Source of the DNA: Sanderia malayensis
Lineage: Eukaryota; Cnidaria; Scyphozoa; Semaeostomeae; Pelagiidae
NCBI GenBank assembly: GCA_013076295.1
Contig: RQOL01000532.1
Location: 3,596,001 to 3,660,000 of the forward strand
DNA length: 64,000 nt
Direction of reading: 5' to 3'
The notes below the pieces were generated by a model. That model was not told the DNA's origin. It saw nothing but the letters and a program-made list of their open reading frames with translations, and made no database searches. Both the position numbers and the translations under genes were made by a program. Below are positions 37,201-48,140 of the stretch, piece by piece; the stretch's first letter is position 1; each line of letters begins with the position of its first letter.

Positions 37201-38377
37201 CTGTCATTTAGTGTCAGATTCAAATCCACCAAATAACTGCTGGCAGAGTCTACTGACTTGAGCAGCGAACCGCGTAATCTCTAAATGAAATCCATTTAAT
37301 TTGATATTAAGCACTCTCGGATTTACAATGAAATGGTAACAGACTTGAACACTTGTCTTGTCTGGGAATATGATCTAAAGCGTTTATTGTGTCAAAGCTG
37401 TGGTTGGCGAGCCTGCAAAGTCCGACCTAAGATGCATTCAAATGAGTACTTAATGCGGGAATATTAAACGTTTTGGACCTTTGAATATAAGATGGGCTGG
37501 CGGGATGCAAGTGGACGATTAGCACGATTAGCACGATTATAACGATTGCGATGATAATAATGATTGTAACGCTCATCGTAATGATAGCAATGGTAGCGAT
37601 GAAGGTGATTTTTATGTGTCTCTTTTTAGCATGTGGAGCCCTTTCTAAGATCGCATTGAGTTCGCTAGTTCACAGATGCAAAGACGTTCTTACGAAATAC
37701 GCAGAAGACGAAAGATTGAATGGGCAGTTTCCTCTGCCAAGGTACAGCTACCTGCCTTACTTAATACCAATATAGCATAAGGTAACCATGCTATCTTGCC
37801 ACTCTGTCTTTACAATGTCACGAATTATGTCTTCGTGTCTTTTCAGGGCAAGAATGGGTGAAATGTTGTTTGCAATCAAAGCGATTACAACTCTAATGGA
37901 ATCTTTGAAGAGGGCGAGTAAAAGCATTCCCAATGCAGGTACGTTTGGCTTTAATTCACTCTCTACTTCATCTGGGTACCGTATTTCCTCTAAAGAACGC
38001 CGCGGCGTTCTTTTTAAAATCCAACTTTTGCATGCGGCGTTTCATAGAGGGCAGCGTTTATCAGAGGGCGGCGTTCTTTAGAGGAAATACGGTATCATAA
38101 TACCACACACTGATGCGCCCTCCCAGCTAACGCCATAGTTGTATCTCCTTTATCACATAAATGCTTTTTTTGTCCAATCCTAGTTGATAGATCAATGTGG
38201 CTGGAGGTGACCGAGCTCTACCCTGCATTACTTGACTGTGTCACGTGCAATTCATCGGACGTCCGATTCGCGTTGCGAGACGCGCTGTCTGAATATACAG
38301 CGCTGCTCACTGTGGCTCCAGGTAAGCCAGAAACAGACCCTGTTCGCAATGGCTCAGTTGGCCCTCACGCACGGTGA
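22266..38377 (+). CDS. MON2: MON2 homologue, Arf-GEF-like trafficking scaffold
   Basis: Large peripheral Golgi/endosome protein related to BIG/GBF Arf-GEFs but without a Sec7 domain; with DOP1 it acts in endosome-to-Golgi traffic. Twenty-eight exons: 22266-22373, 22644-22707, 22796-22920, 23245-23376, 23755-23884, 24192-24280, 24392-24517, 24608-24796, 26686-26810, 27376-27663, 27989-28239, 28868-28949, 29317-29584, 29903-30088, 31597-31673, 31960-32047, 32485-32586, 32941-33051, 33342-33517, 33660-33822, 34294-34608, 34968-36177, 36421-36487, 36635-36822, 36916-37011, 37630-37741, 37847-37938 and 38184-38377. They keep frame to give 1,717 residues, the family's usual size. Landmarks: N-terminal DCB region, [89 protein letters not shown]. 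Exon 15 needs a weak donor (GTTAAT at 31674) to keep frame. Introns 8, 14 and 20 contain 18 tRNA-Leu genes. The last exon reads through a possible donor into a short unconserved tail. Confidence 0.96.
23519..23669. repeat. MITE family A-like copy in MON2 intron 4
   Basis: Ends read TACAGTAAAATCCTGCATAT and a right end finishing TTTTTACTGTA, with the interior diverged from the family consensus. It lies between MON2 exons 4 and 5. Confidence 0.6.
25102..25184 (+). tRNA. tRNA-Leu(UAA), array 1 copy 1
   Basis: Type II tRNA of 83 nt including the discriminator A. The anticodon stem TTGGA/TCCAA closes the loop CTTAAGT, giving anticodon UAA. This copy has GCAAATGC in the variable arm and TTTGAAC instead of TTCGAAC in the T loop, changing the B box, so it may be less active. 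A T-run follows. Confidence 0.85.
25273..25355 (+). tRNA. tRNA-Leu(UAA), array 1 copy 2
   Basis: Complete cloverleaf: acceptor ACCAGGA with TTCTGGT (one G-U), D arm with GTGGTTAAGGC, anticodon UAA, variable arm GTGC-GAAT-GCAC, T arm GTGGG-TTCGAAC-CCCAC. A T-rich terminator follows, and a TATA-like GCATATAAAA lies about 20 bp upstream. Confidence 0.93.
25444..25526 (+). tRNA. tRNA-Leu(UAA), array 1 copy 3
   Basis: Same gene with acceptor strand ATCAGGA (a G-U pair in place of C-G at position 2) and variable loop GATT. Anticodon UAA, intact A and B boxes. Confidence 0.9.
25616..25698 (+). tRNA. tRNA-Leu(UAA), array 1 copy 4
   Basis: As copy 2, but the 3' acceptor strand reads TTCTTGT, creating a C-U mismatch in the acceptor stem. 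Possibly weakened; boxes A and B are intact. Confidence 0.87.
25787..25869 (+). tRNA. tRNA-Leu(UAA), array 1 copy 5
   Basis: Variant ATCAGGA acceptor and GATT variable loop, like copy 3. Anticodon UAA. Confidence 0.9.
25959..26041 (+). tRNA. tRNA-Leu(UAA), array 1 copy 6
   Basis: Identical in type to copy 2 (ACCAGGA acceptor, GAAT variable loop). Anticodon UAA; followed by TTTTTATCTTTTT. Confidence 0.93.
26130..26212 (+). tRNA. tRNA-Leu(UAA), array 1 copy 7
   Basis: ACCAGGA acceptor with the GATT variable loop. A G-to-A change (GCACGCATGGG) sits at the start of the T stem. Anticodon UAA. Confidence 0.9.
26302..26384 (+). tRNA. tRNA-Leu(UAA), array 1 copy 8
   Basis: Same type as copy 2. Anticodon UAA, all stems intact. 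Confidence 0.93.
26473..26555 (+). tRNA. tRNA-Leu(UAA), array 1 copy 9
   Basis: Last copy of array 1; its 3' acceptor strand TCCTGGT pairs perfectly with ACCAGGA, unlike the G-U version of its neighbours. The flanking repeat ends after this copy. Confidence 0.95.
28381..28548. mobile_element. 168 bp MITE (TCGAA type) in MON2 intron 11
   Basis: Begins TACAGTAAAACCCTGATACC and ends with GGTTTCGAGATCGGTCTTTACTGTA in inverted orientation. Several TTCGAGTTAT / TCGAACC blocks lie inside. Related TTCGAGTTA fragments occur near 32680-32820, 34770-34800 and 43530-43575. Confidence 0.7.
30193..30275 (+). tRNA. tRNA-Leu(UAA), array 2 copy 1
   Basis: Perfect acceptor pairing (ACCAGGA/TCCTGGT), anticodon UAA, variable loop GAAT, intact A and B boxes. 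First copy of the second array, in MON2 intron 14. Confidence 0.95.
30365..30447 (+). tRNA. tRNA-Leu(UAA), array 2 copy 2
   Basis: Identical in type to the preceding copy, with perfect acceptor stem. Anticodon UAA. Confidence 0.95.
30527..30609 (+). tRNA. tRNA-Leu(UAA), array 2 copy 3
   Basis: GATT variable loop, TTCTGGT acceptor strand with one G-U pair, anticodon UAA. The preceding spacer is ~10 bp shorter, lacking GTACAATATG. Confidence 0.93.
30689..30771 (+). tRNA. tRNA-Leu(UAA), array 2 copy 4
   Basis: GAAT variable loop, TTCTGGT acceptor strand, anticodon UAA; all stems intact. Confidence 0.93.
30851..30933 (+). tRNA. tRNA-Leu(UAA), array 2 copy 5
   Basis: GATT variable loop with the perfect TCCTGGT acceptor strand. 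Anticodon UAA. Confidence 0.94.
31013..31095 (+). tRNA. tRNA-Leu(UAA), array 2 copy 6
   Basis: GATT variable loop, TTCTGGT acceptor strand, anticodon UAA. Confidence 0.93.
31185..31267 (+). tRNA. tRNA-Leu(UAA), array 2 copy 7
   Basis: GATT variable loop, TTCTGGT acceptor strand, anticodon UAA. It shares its flanks with the next copy, pointing to recent duplication of a 172 bp unit. Confidence 0.93.
31357..31439 (+). tRNA. tRNA-Leu(UAA), array 2 copy 8
   Basis: Same as the previous copy. Last of array 2; the spacer repeat decays over the following ~80 bp. Confidence 0.93.
34065..34147 (-). tRNA. tRNA-Leu(UAA), isolated reverse copy
   Basis: Same 83 nt gene on the minus strand in MON2 intron 20, with GAAT variable loop and TTCTGGT acceptor strand. 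Part of the array spacer (ATGGTGCAATATGGCCATTG, minus strand) follows its 3' side, so it was copied together with flanking sequence and inverted. Confidence 0.93.
37977..38094. mobile_element. 118 bp MITE in MON2 intron 27
   Basis: Near-perfect inverted ends: TACCGTATTTCCTCTAAAGA and, on the right, TCTTTAGAGGAAATACGGTA, with GCGGCGTT repeated three times inside. TA at both ends suggests a Tc1/mariner-type origin. Confidence 0.85.
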
Positions 38378-39363
38378 AGCCCACAGTAAGACTTCGTCTT
38401 CATCGTATAAAGAAACAGGTCGTCGCGGGGCTCCGAGCCAAGAGCCAATTGAAACTTGGCTGCGGAGTGTAATTCGTCGGCTTATGAACACTGTGGAGAC
38501 CCCCTGGATTCTGTTGGATTTTCTAGCAAATTCTCTTTTTGTTAAGACTTTTCGCGGGTATGGGTTATCAATTCCCACGAACAGTAGAATCTATATTGTC
38601 TTTTACACCACGTTGATGAAGCTGGTGTTGAAGATACTATCATGGTGAAATTAAATGGCAAATCATAGTGATTTATATGCACATATATATTGATATATAT
38701 TTAGATATATATATATATATCATGAGAAATAATTGTGAATTATATGAATATCTCAAAGGTGAGTTGTTGAGTATTTTTTGGGATTGATGGATGTGGGCTT
38801 GAAATGGTCTTGTCCTGCATTAGACTCCACACGTCTTTATAGAAAAAATTGGGTTATAAGAGACTGTAACTAGCATAAAATGTAAGGCTTTTTAGTACTA
38901 TATTCAAGAATAATTAAGAAACTGTAAAACTCCATTTCTTAAAAATGAGTTCATTGGTTTTAGTTTTTGCCTGGGATGTTCGCAGTGAATATCAGGTATT
39001 TTGTTAATTTTGTTTTGAAAATATCGTGATTTTATTTGGATCTGCAAGAGTTGTTTTTGCGACGATCTGGATTTATATCCAAAAATATTCAATAGAGTAA
39101 AGTAATTTTAGATAATAAAGCAATAAAGTTATTTCAGACCCCAAAAATTAGAAATCAATTAAGAAACTTTTAGCACAAGACATCAAAATTGTCATGCCCA
39201 GTTAAGAAACCTTTAGTATACCAAGAGCCTGTTTATATGAGAAAAAACTAGTTTTTCTGGCTGCTTTCATTGTTAATCGACCTTTAAAGTACAGTTCAAC
39301 CGCGATATGTCGAACCATCAACAAGGAAGAGAATTGTCTATCCTGGAATGCAGAAAACCCCCA
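38378..39363 (+). other. MON2 3' UTR region
   Basis: Probable 3' UTR with an AT microsatellite near 38680-38720 and a possible AATAAA at 39122. No other gene recognised. Confidence 0.5.
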
Positions 39364-39516
39364 TACGGTAAACACCCACATATAAGAACCAGTGAATTAA
39401 GAACCTTCCAGGCTGAAATCCCTGCTCAAAACAATAGGAGAGACAACAGGCTATTGTATTTGAACAATAGGCTGGATGCAGAATTCATTGGTTCTTATAC
39501 GCGGGTGTCTACTGTA
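39364..39516. mobile_element. MITE family A, full copy
   Basis: Begins TACGGTAAACACCCACATAT and ends GCGGGTGTCTACTGTA, with the standard interior (CAGGCTGAAATCCCTGCTC, CAATAGGCTGGATGC). Confidence 0.85.
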
Positions 39517-42500
39517 TGACAACCTACTTTTATAAGAACCTTGGTCTAAATTTTCTTCACAAACAAAAGAAGTAACAATAACTTATTGTCCTTCAACAAT
39601 GGGCTGGAAGGGTTTTCACGAGGAACGGAATAAAACACGAGACATTCAACTCAAACTGTGCTCTCCTTGTCGAGGCTTGAATGTAGCTTTTGTAGTTGTA
39701 GCCAGGGGCGTTTAAAAGCTTGAAGGTGCGTTTAAAATGATAGGGAAGCATTTTAACCGACTTTAGTTATGCCCGTGGGCAATACATTGTGATCAGGATG
39801 AACAGAGTCAAACAACCAAGTGGGGTGTATCAATGTTAAATATTACATGTAAAAAGTTAGCATTTCTTTTGTTTTGACAAAAGCCAACTGTTTGCTTTTG
39901 CGTTTGAGTGAGATTATGATGATGCGTTCGGTCGTTTTTGTAGGCCTGTGCCTTAGATCCTAGGTCAAATGAGTAAATCCGGCTGATTACATCACGAATA
40001 GGCAAGTAAGTCTCACTTTGGCGAGTTTTGTCTTTAGATTCTTTAATGTGCGTGTGGCGTGTTGGTTTTAGTTCAATTGCACAACCAACAGCGTCGGTGA
40101 GCCGCAGTGTAATTCAACCCTCGACAACCAATAAAAAAAGATATGTGATTTGGCCCGTGTTCCGTGTTCACTCTATTCAGACGCTGATCGTCATGGGAAA
40201 AAACCCAGACTGTGGAATATGGGACCGTTGAAAATTGGATCTGTGGACTTTAGGCCGAACAAGGTATTTTTGGCGACCAACGCATTGCTTTATCAATATC
40301 TAGCCGATATGGTCAAGGAATAGGCATTCGAGAACAGGTATGGATTATACTGACTATGATAATTTACAGTTCGACTTCTCAATTAATAAATTTATGACGA
40401 TTCTAATTCTTTGTGCTCAGTTTTGTTTCTCAATAAACTTTTTAATTGCAATATATTTTATAATCCATAAGGTGCTTGATCTTTCGAGATTTATTTATGT
40501 GGTCATCTAACGTGTTTTCTTTAATAGTTTCATGAATTTATAACAGAAAACAGTAACGGCTCCAAATTTGGTTTTTGCCATTCCACAATTTCCTGGTCCG
40601 GATTTTGTTAATAGTCATAAAATTGCACAATCGTCGACCTTGCCCTGACATTTCTCTGGACTTGTATCGTCTTGTATATATTGTCGTAACACGATCTTTT
40701 TCCTTTCAAGGTAAACAGGTTTTGCAAGGAATTGTTGCAAAAGGACAAATGTGGTCGAGAAGACCAGTGAACGCGTAAGCTTTGTGCTGAGTTGAACCTC
40801 AGATGAAGTGTCATGACTTGGTTGGTGAACTTTTGTGTATTTCACAGCAATTACTGACTATCAAACTGCATTTGATTAAAAGGTAGGATTAATCTTTACA
40901 TTCTGGTTGTATCTTGTATCCTTTTGCGAGTGCTTGTTCGGTAGTTCTTGGGAGAAGCGGGCAAATGGAAGCCTTGGAATTTTTGATCTTGTGCGCACTG
41001 TTTTTTAAATAATGTTTATTAGAGAACGATAGCTCAAAATTGCCGAGAAGCAATGAAAATTTAAGATTGACCATAGTAAACCTTGAGGCTCGGGACAAAT
41101 TTCAATGTCCCTGTAGAAAATGTATATTCGCAATTTCTAGAACGTTGTTCCTTTTCACAATTTCACAATTAAACTGAGGGTCTTTCAGAGTTACATATCG
41201 TTGAAACATGACGATGCATGGTCATGTGCGCCATCTTCACAAACATCTGCTTACGTGTTTTGCATTTATTTCAATATACTTTATTTTACTGGTATATTAA
41301 CGCTCAGGGTTTCGCTCTGTAAAATTTTCTGAATTCGTTCCATGCTTTTTGCTTGCTGTGGCGTGGCTGTCTAGATCAAAATTGCGTTTATAGAATCGAG
41401 AGAAAGTAATTTTCTCGGCTCGGCTCCACGTTTAGCCCTTTTACACTCAGTTGAACTCAGCCTGTCTCTGTAAAGTTAAGCCTGATGCTTTGGTCATCGT
41501 ATCGTCTATACCAATTTAACGGTTAAGCGTCGTGCCATCCTCAACCTTGCTTCTGTCTTGTCTTCGACAAACCTGCAATTGTTTCTTGGGTGCTTTATTG
41601 TTTGAGTTTAGTTTTATGTCCACCGATGGAGGACCTTTTTTTGTTTCCAGATAAAGCTTTAGAGGAGCTTTATGGCTTTATCCTCCTCTCTTTCTTTAAC
41701 CTTGCTGCAGTGTTTGATATACAGTAAACACCCGCATATAAGAACCAGTGAATAAAGAACTTTCCAGGCTAAGACCCCTGATCGAAACAATAGAAAAGAC
41801 AATAGGCTATTGTATTTGAACAATAGGCTGGATGCGAAATTCACAGGTTCTTATACGCGGGTGTTTACTGTAAGGCTTGCCTGACTGGCAACGTTTTTAT
41901 TGCACTGTATGTATCACTTGAATGTATCTGAATTAGGGGTGACAAAGCTTGGAGGGGTCCAATCCAAGTGCTTCACTTCCCCTTCACTTCAGAAAGGCTT
42001 TCTGATTGTTGGGAAATTGTTGCAGTAGGAAGCATTCGGAATCCTCTTTCCCCATTTTGCTGAATCTGAGTCTCGTGATCACAGCATGCTTGTACAAAGT
42101 CAAGCAAATGTGAAAGTTGTTCTTGATTGAATGACAATAATTTTTGAGCCCCTTCTGTGCTGTTGTTTGATCTGTCTGAAACCAACGTCGTTTGACAGCT
42201 GAGATTTGTTGCCTATAAAATGCGGACAAATGGAATGGACCGTCTGGACCTTTTGATAGTTTGATGGCCAGAATGTCCCATTCTATAATGGGCCTTATAA
42301 TGAAGAAACAGGTTTTCGCAGAGATGTCATCGAGTCAAAAGGATTTCAACAGATTTTCCTTGATACATTAGGATCTTCTAATAGAGAGGTCTCTGTCCTA
42401 ATTCTGTCACAGATCTTTTTCCAATCAAATCAATGAGTTTTCCTCCAAGGACAGCAGTTTAATCAATAAGGCCTTTCAGTAGCGATTTTCGCTCAAACTC

Positions 42501-43456
42501 TAGGATTGTTTACCCACATAGATGATATGAAGGATTTCCAAAGATCTTCTATAAAACCGTGTGATCTTTGCAGTTTTCCTAGAAGTCGTAGTTTCTCTTT
42601 TGTGCGTTAATACTGTATTAAGGACTGTTTAAGTAGCTGTGAATTCGATAGAAACTTGAAACTTGTATGAAAGTTAGTCGTGGATTGACCACTGGCTCTT
42701 TCTCTTTCTTCCGAGCAACTGTGTACTGTTTCAAAACCCTGTCGTTCGCATATCGCAATCAACTGAAGCCCCAGATACAAGACTGGGATAACACAACAAA
42801 GCGTATTGAACAGGATAAAAGTCCCGCTCAGTCAAGAATACTTTAAAATACACCCTTTGCTTTGCATTTAATCAGATGACAAATATTCCCAAACTATTCC
42901 TACAAACTCTGACAACGGCATTCTTTTATGCTGACGTAAGAAGAACATTATTTACTATTGAGGCTTCCCTCGGGTTTAATGCTTATTTACATTTGAATTG
43001 AAAAAGGAAATTTTGTGTTATACATTCCTTGTGTCTCATTTGCTTTGCCGATTAAGTCTTGATCATCATATTCATCACTATATTTCACAATTGTCTACGC
43101 AGAGACACTTCTAATTAACCTATTCCGTCCACCCCTTATTAACTAAACTGTTGTAATTGTAATCACACAACAGTGTTTTAAACTGTTGTAACGTTGCAAC
43201 CGGGACCAATGGTTGGTGTTGAGTAATCGTTCAATTTGCTTGGCATTTACGTCAGCAGAAACCTAATGCAAGCAAATGAACACGATGCCTGTACTTGAAC
43301 GCGATGCCTTGAAGGGGCCTTCTGATCTTTTCATTCATTCATTCTTTGATTTATTAACCTGAACTTGATACTATGTACGGTTTTTCTTCAGATTAACACG
43401 GTGATTCATTGTTGCGTTGTTGAAGCAAATTGGTTACGCAGCAGATAATTTGGGAG
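39517..43456. other. Intergenic region MON2 to the DSL gene
   Basis: About 3.9 kb without a recognisable gene apart from a family A MITE at 41720-41872. The frames near 40575-40845 and 41973-42229 are short and unlike any family I know. 5' UTR exons or enhancers of the downstream gene could lie here but cannot be seen. Confidence 0.5.
41720..41872. mobile_element. MITE family A, full copy
   Basis: Begins TACAGTAAACACCCGCATAT and ends GCGGGTGTTTACTGTA; 153 bp. Inner sequence slightly diverged (GCTAAGACCCCTGATCG). Confidence 0.85.
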
Positions 43457-46400
43457 ATGGACTTTGGCAAGCGCTGTCTACTGTTGTTTGGCATCGTAAA
43501 CTGCTTTATTTTGGTATGTACGTGAACTCTATGTAATTCGAACACCTCGGAGAAGCATGAAATTGTTTGAATTATGGAGTCTAGTTTTACAGAGCCTGGT
43601 TTCCGTATACGACGTGGAGGATCCCTGAAAATGGAGATTTTTTCTCACTCAATCGCAAGGATCGCAATTTTCATCAGTCCTTGCGATCCTTTCGATCCTT
43701 TCGATCATATGGAATCCATGCTATATACGTTGTCTATTTTTTCAGAGCCAGGTTTTTGGTGCCTTCACGTCAGAGCTGCGCCTTCTTTACTACCAGAACC
43801 CGACTGGTAGAGACTACGGTGGCTCGTTATGTGACCCTTTGTCGACAGGCTGTGACACATATTTCAAGTTTTGCGTCGTCTACCCTGCAACCAGCAATCC
43901 CAGCTCTAGTTCCTCGTGTTTTTACAGAGTTGGCAGATCCTCGGAAATCGAGAGCAACTACATTAACTTCCAGACCGATAATACTGGAATAAATAGGGTA
44001 ACCACTGTGTTTGGTCATCAATGGCTTGGGGTGAGAAATTTTCTATTTATGCGATTCAGCAATGCTACAACAATAACTACTATAGAGATTGAAAGTAAGG
44101 CTTTAGGTCTTTTCTGTAACTCAGAATTTAGCTGCACTCAATTCTCTATACTTCCGTGCTTTGAGCACTATCATGTCAGGAAAGACAACACATAATTATG
44201 GTTGCTTCTATAAAGTGTTTGTACACATGCATGGGGTCAAAGCCCTCAATTACTTGCTCTGTGGCTCCTGGCAAATGGAAATGCATGAAAATATCTTGAA
44301 TTTCACCGAATGCTACCCAAAGTGAATTATTTCTTTATTTATTTGCTCCTTTGTACTCGGCAGATCTTAAACAGCTTATCATTGTATCTTCCCCTGCAGA
44401 GCATTGGGTTTTACATGGAAGCAAAGGATCATGACCACGCAAGTGGACACGATCTTATCGACCAACATTCGTGGCGAAAAACATTTACTCCAGGTGCCAA
44501 TGGTAGCGTGACGTCATACCGCGGTACAAGCTACGGGCTGCGACCCTCTTACAAAACAACGGTCACATTTAACGTGAAAGTATCCTGCCTGTTTAACTAT
44601 TACGGCTCGGATTGCATGAAGTATTGCCATTATACTGACGATGCTACCCACGGACACTTCAGATGCGATAGGAACGGCGATCGCATTTGTTTGCCCGGCT
44701 GGTACAACAACAGGCCTAACGGCAATTGTATGGTATACTGCATGCCACAGGACGATGACGTCAATGGACATTACACGTGTGACAGCACTACTGGCTTTCG
44801 TATTTGCCGTGCAAATTGGTACGTATTGCCGAAGTGCCTGAAAGGGTGCGTGCCACGAAATGATATTAACGGACATTTTAATTGCGATAGCAACGGAACG
44901 CGTGTTTGCATGGATGACTGGTACAATCTGCCCAATTGCACGACGTATTGCAAGCCGCAGAACGACACGCATAATGGCCATTATGCGTGTCACCCCGACT
45001 CGGGAAGACGCGTGTGTCACGCGGGATGGTACGGGGATTCGTGCAATATGTATTGCAGAGCGCGGAACGACGACGCGAATGGACATTATAATTGCAGCAA
45101 AAATGGCACGAAGATTTGCCACTCGGATTGGTATGGGACCAATTGCGCACGCTATTGCAAACCGAGTAGGGACGACACCCTAGGACATTACAACTGCAGT
45201 AGTAGCAATGGCAGGAAGCTATGCCTGGAGAACTACTATGGTGAGAATTGTACGACGCATTGTGTAATTGATACTGGTGATAATACCAGCAGACATTACG
45301 TTTGTGATGAGAAAACAGGCGAGAAGAAATGTGATGTAAATTGGACGGGAGTATTTTGCAACGTATCCATTGTTATTCTCACTTCGTCGTCTTCTTCGCT
45401 TTTGTTGCCTATTGCAAGCTCGAAGCATGAGATGCAAACACCGATGAACGCGACTACTTCATTACATCACACTACAACTGCAAGAGCTGTTCCTGCCAGT
45501 GCGAACACAGTGTATTTATCGATGAGAGCCTCTGCAAGTCGTTCATTTGCAGCATCGCCTGCACCTCCATTATCGTCTTTATCGCTCTCTTTCACCCAAC
45601 CTCTTGTTGTCGCCACATCGCCGTATCGGCCTGTCGCTACCAAAGCGAGCCCCAGGGGCAGTAGTACTGCAGAAATATCACCATTTACAACTGCTACTTC
45701 GTCGCAAGTGGCAAAGACAACAGAAGAAACCTATACATCAGTCACAGCTACCACCACAGGGAGGAAGCTTGATACAGAACTTCTCGGTTCAGCTACAAGT
45801 AGCTCTAAACTACCGTCTAATACTCTATCTACGTCAATGCATAGTAGCACGCATTTGTCCAGCACAGCTTCAGTCAAGTCTCGACAGTCAACCAGCAGTA
45901 AATTACAACTTTCTGCCTCTTCTACTGCTGCAACTCCGTTGTTGAAGCAAACATCTACGACCGCGACGTTGCGGCCGTCGAAAAGCACGACCACGTCGTC
46001 GCCAACGAGCAAAACGAAGACAATTAAGAAATCAACGCACGGCAGAAAGAATCCCAAAGGCGTGGACTGGTTATTGCAAACAGACGATGGAAAGATACTG
46101 CTAGGTGGATCTGTGTTTGCTTTCGTTCTCCTTGCAGCTTTGTTTGTAGCAGTTGTCATGTATTTCAGGTAATTGCGTTCTTGTTTACCCCCGTCTTGTT
46201 TAATTGCTGCTGGTAGTAATTGATGTAGATTGCCCTGCGTAAGCGGGGGTGTTCTACTACTGTGTTTGATAGCTGTATTCATATTCTTTGTTCTAGGGTA
46301 CCCAAGAGACCTCGAGAAAATGCGAAAATGTACAAGAAAGATATTGATAACAATTACGATGATGATGATGATGATGATGAGTTTGGTGTTGTGGACCTGT

Positions 46401-47010
46401 AAGTCATTTGAAGTAATTCTTCTGGCTCACTATTATACTGTACATTGTATTGCTTCCAGTCTTTGTCTCTTTTCGCATTTCATTTCCTCAAAGCTTCGCT
46501 TTTCTGTCCATTGCATGGGTTCAATGCTCTGATTTTCTTTGCATTGATTACTGTTATAAGTTACTTTGCTTCGACTTTTACTTCAATGTTTTGCGTGTTT
46601 ATATTTTTCTTTACTCCATTTTGCATCAAGGTTGTGCTTTGTTGAACTTTGCTGTACACATCTCTTAGCATGGCAGCTCATGCATGCTAACCCATTACAA
46701 CTTTTCAATGCCTTTGATTATGTTAATGCGCATTTCATTCAGGATGCAAAATGCTTGTATCAACCCGTTATACGAGGACGACCCTGTCACGGTTGCCAAA
46801 GTCAAGATGATGGAATTGAAAGCAGCGAAAAAGTTTCGTTCGTCGAAAAAACACGACGTTTATTACGAGAAACCAGCCGAGCCGACGAACACTGCACCGA
46901 GAAACGATATAGCAACCGAAGAATCTAGTTATTCAACGACGAGTAACGTCATCCATAATCCTCTTTACGCTGCAGCGAACCAATTTCAGAGAAATGAAAC
47001 CGGGGTATGA
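43457..47010 (+). CDS. Delta/Jagged-like transmembrane protein with MNNL and seven DSL-type repeats
   Basis: Probable cell-surface Notch ligand or relative. Exons 43457-43513, 43746-44030, 44400-46168, 46297-46398 and 46743-47010 give 826 residues. Exon 1 encodes a signal peptide (LLLFGIVNCFIL). Residues ~20-176 resemble the MNNL domain of Delta and Jagged, including CDTYFKFCV. Next come seven tandem cysteine-rich repeats (177-434) of DSL type, each with G-H-Y/F-x-C, a later C, W-Y/T-G and paired Cs; the first opens YYGSDCMKYC as in a true DSL domain. There are no EGF repeats, which normally follow a single DSL. A Ser/Thr-rich, probably O-glycosylated stalk (435-680), one membrane segment (~681-704) and a 122-residue tail follow. 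The tail has a run of seven aspartates and two NPLY motifs (745-748 and 810-813) of the NPxY endocytosis type. The ATG at 43457 is chosen because it starts the signal peptide and its donor is in phase. Confidence 0.9.
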
Positions 47011-48140
47011 TTGAATACAAAGTATAAAGTAAGCACGTTGGTTGCAATACATTAAACACCCGCATATAAGAACCAGTGAATTAAGAACCTTTCAGGCTGA
47101 AATACCTGCTTAAAACAATAGAAGAGACAACAGGCTATTGTATTTGAACAATAGGCTAGATACAGAATTTACAGGTTCTTATACGCGGGTGTTTACTGTA
47201 ATTGCCAGTTACGTCAAGTACTGTAAATAATAATGCGAAAATTAGTTGTCTGTAAATTTTGTGACAATGTTATGATGCTATATTTCAGTAAGTTGTAGTT
47301 AGTTTAGTTGCATAGTTGGTGCTTTGATTCACAGCTTTAACTAAAGAAAAGGCTGGTCCCTTGATAATGTTAGATATAGAATAATATTTGTATGAGGTAA
47401 TGAATTCGTGAAAGATTATGTTTCGATTATTTATCAGTTGTGATGTCAAGCATTCGAAATAGTTTATCTTGGGTTTTCTGGAAAACTCCGAAGGAATACA
47501 CACGAAAAATTGAATCTACGAAGCCTTGAATTATGAAATTAATGCAGTGCATTTAACTTGTAGCATGGAGTTAATTTCCACGAGTTTTTCACAGGTATGA
47601 GAAAGACCCACCTTTAGAAAACTACAAATTTTGCATCAGCCTATTGTTCTAACACAATGGGCTATTGTTTTATTGTTTTGAGCAGGGACATCAACCTGGA
47701 GATTCTTAACCATTTGTTCATAGGTTTTTGCTATAATTGATGATGTTGCCTGTTTTACTTGCTAATTCGCAAAGCAATGATGCAGATTAGAGGTCTGCAG
47801 TTCAAATCCATACATTGTTTGATTTATTTTATTTTTTTAATAAATTAAGCTCAAAAATTGTTATATGAATATATGACATTTTACAGTCGATATGTGCATT
47901 GGTCTGGTTGTGAGCCCAGCAGCACGTTGCCGAAGAGGACCGTGGTACAAGATCAGCTCGCTACTCGACAATTTTAATTGCAATTAGGATTTATTAAATT
48001 TGCGAATAACAACGATATTTGCACTTCTCTGCACAGCAACTCCGATGGCGAAATGTTTAGGAGAACGAAAAGCCAACCAATGGGTCTGCGTTCAGTCTCA
48101 GAAGTTGGCTAATTAATTTTAATTCTTTCAAATAGCTTTT
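47011..48140. other. Downstream of the DSL gene
   Basis: Contains a family A MITE (47048-47200), a weaker MITE-like block near 47602-47740, and a tRNA-like fragment on the plus strand near 47765-47810 with AGTTCAAATCC resembling a B box. No coding gene recognised. Confidence 0.5.
47048..47200. mobile_element. MITE family A, full copy
   Basis: Begins TACATTAAACACCCGCATAT and ends GCGGGTGTTTACTGTA, 153 bp, starting 37 bp after the DSL gene stop, so it probably lies in that gene's 3' UTR. Confidence 0.85.

Noticed and set aside
40575..42229. Overlapping frames of 60-80 residues
   Set aside because: Multiple frames on both strands of similar length with no family resemblance.
44514..45122. 202-residue minus-strand frame
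   Set aside because: Shadow of the DSL repeats on the opposite strand.
45731..46282. 183-residue minus-strand frame
   Set aside because: Antisense of the Ser/Thr-rich stalk of the DSL protein.
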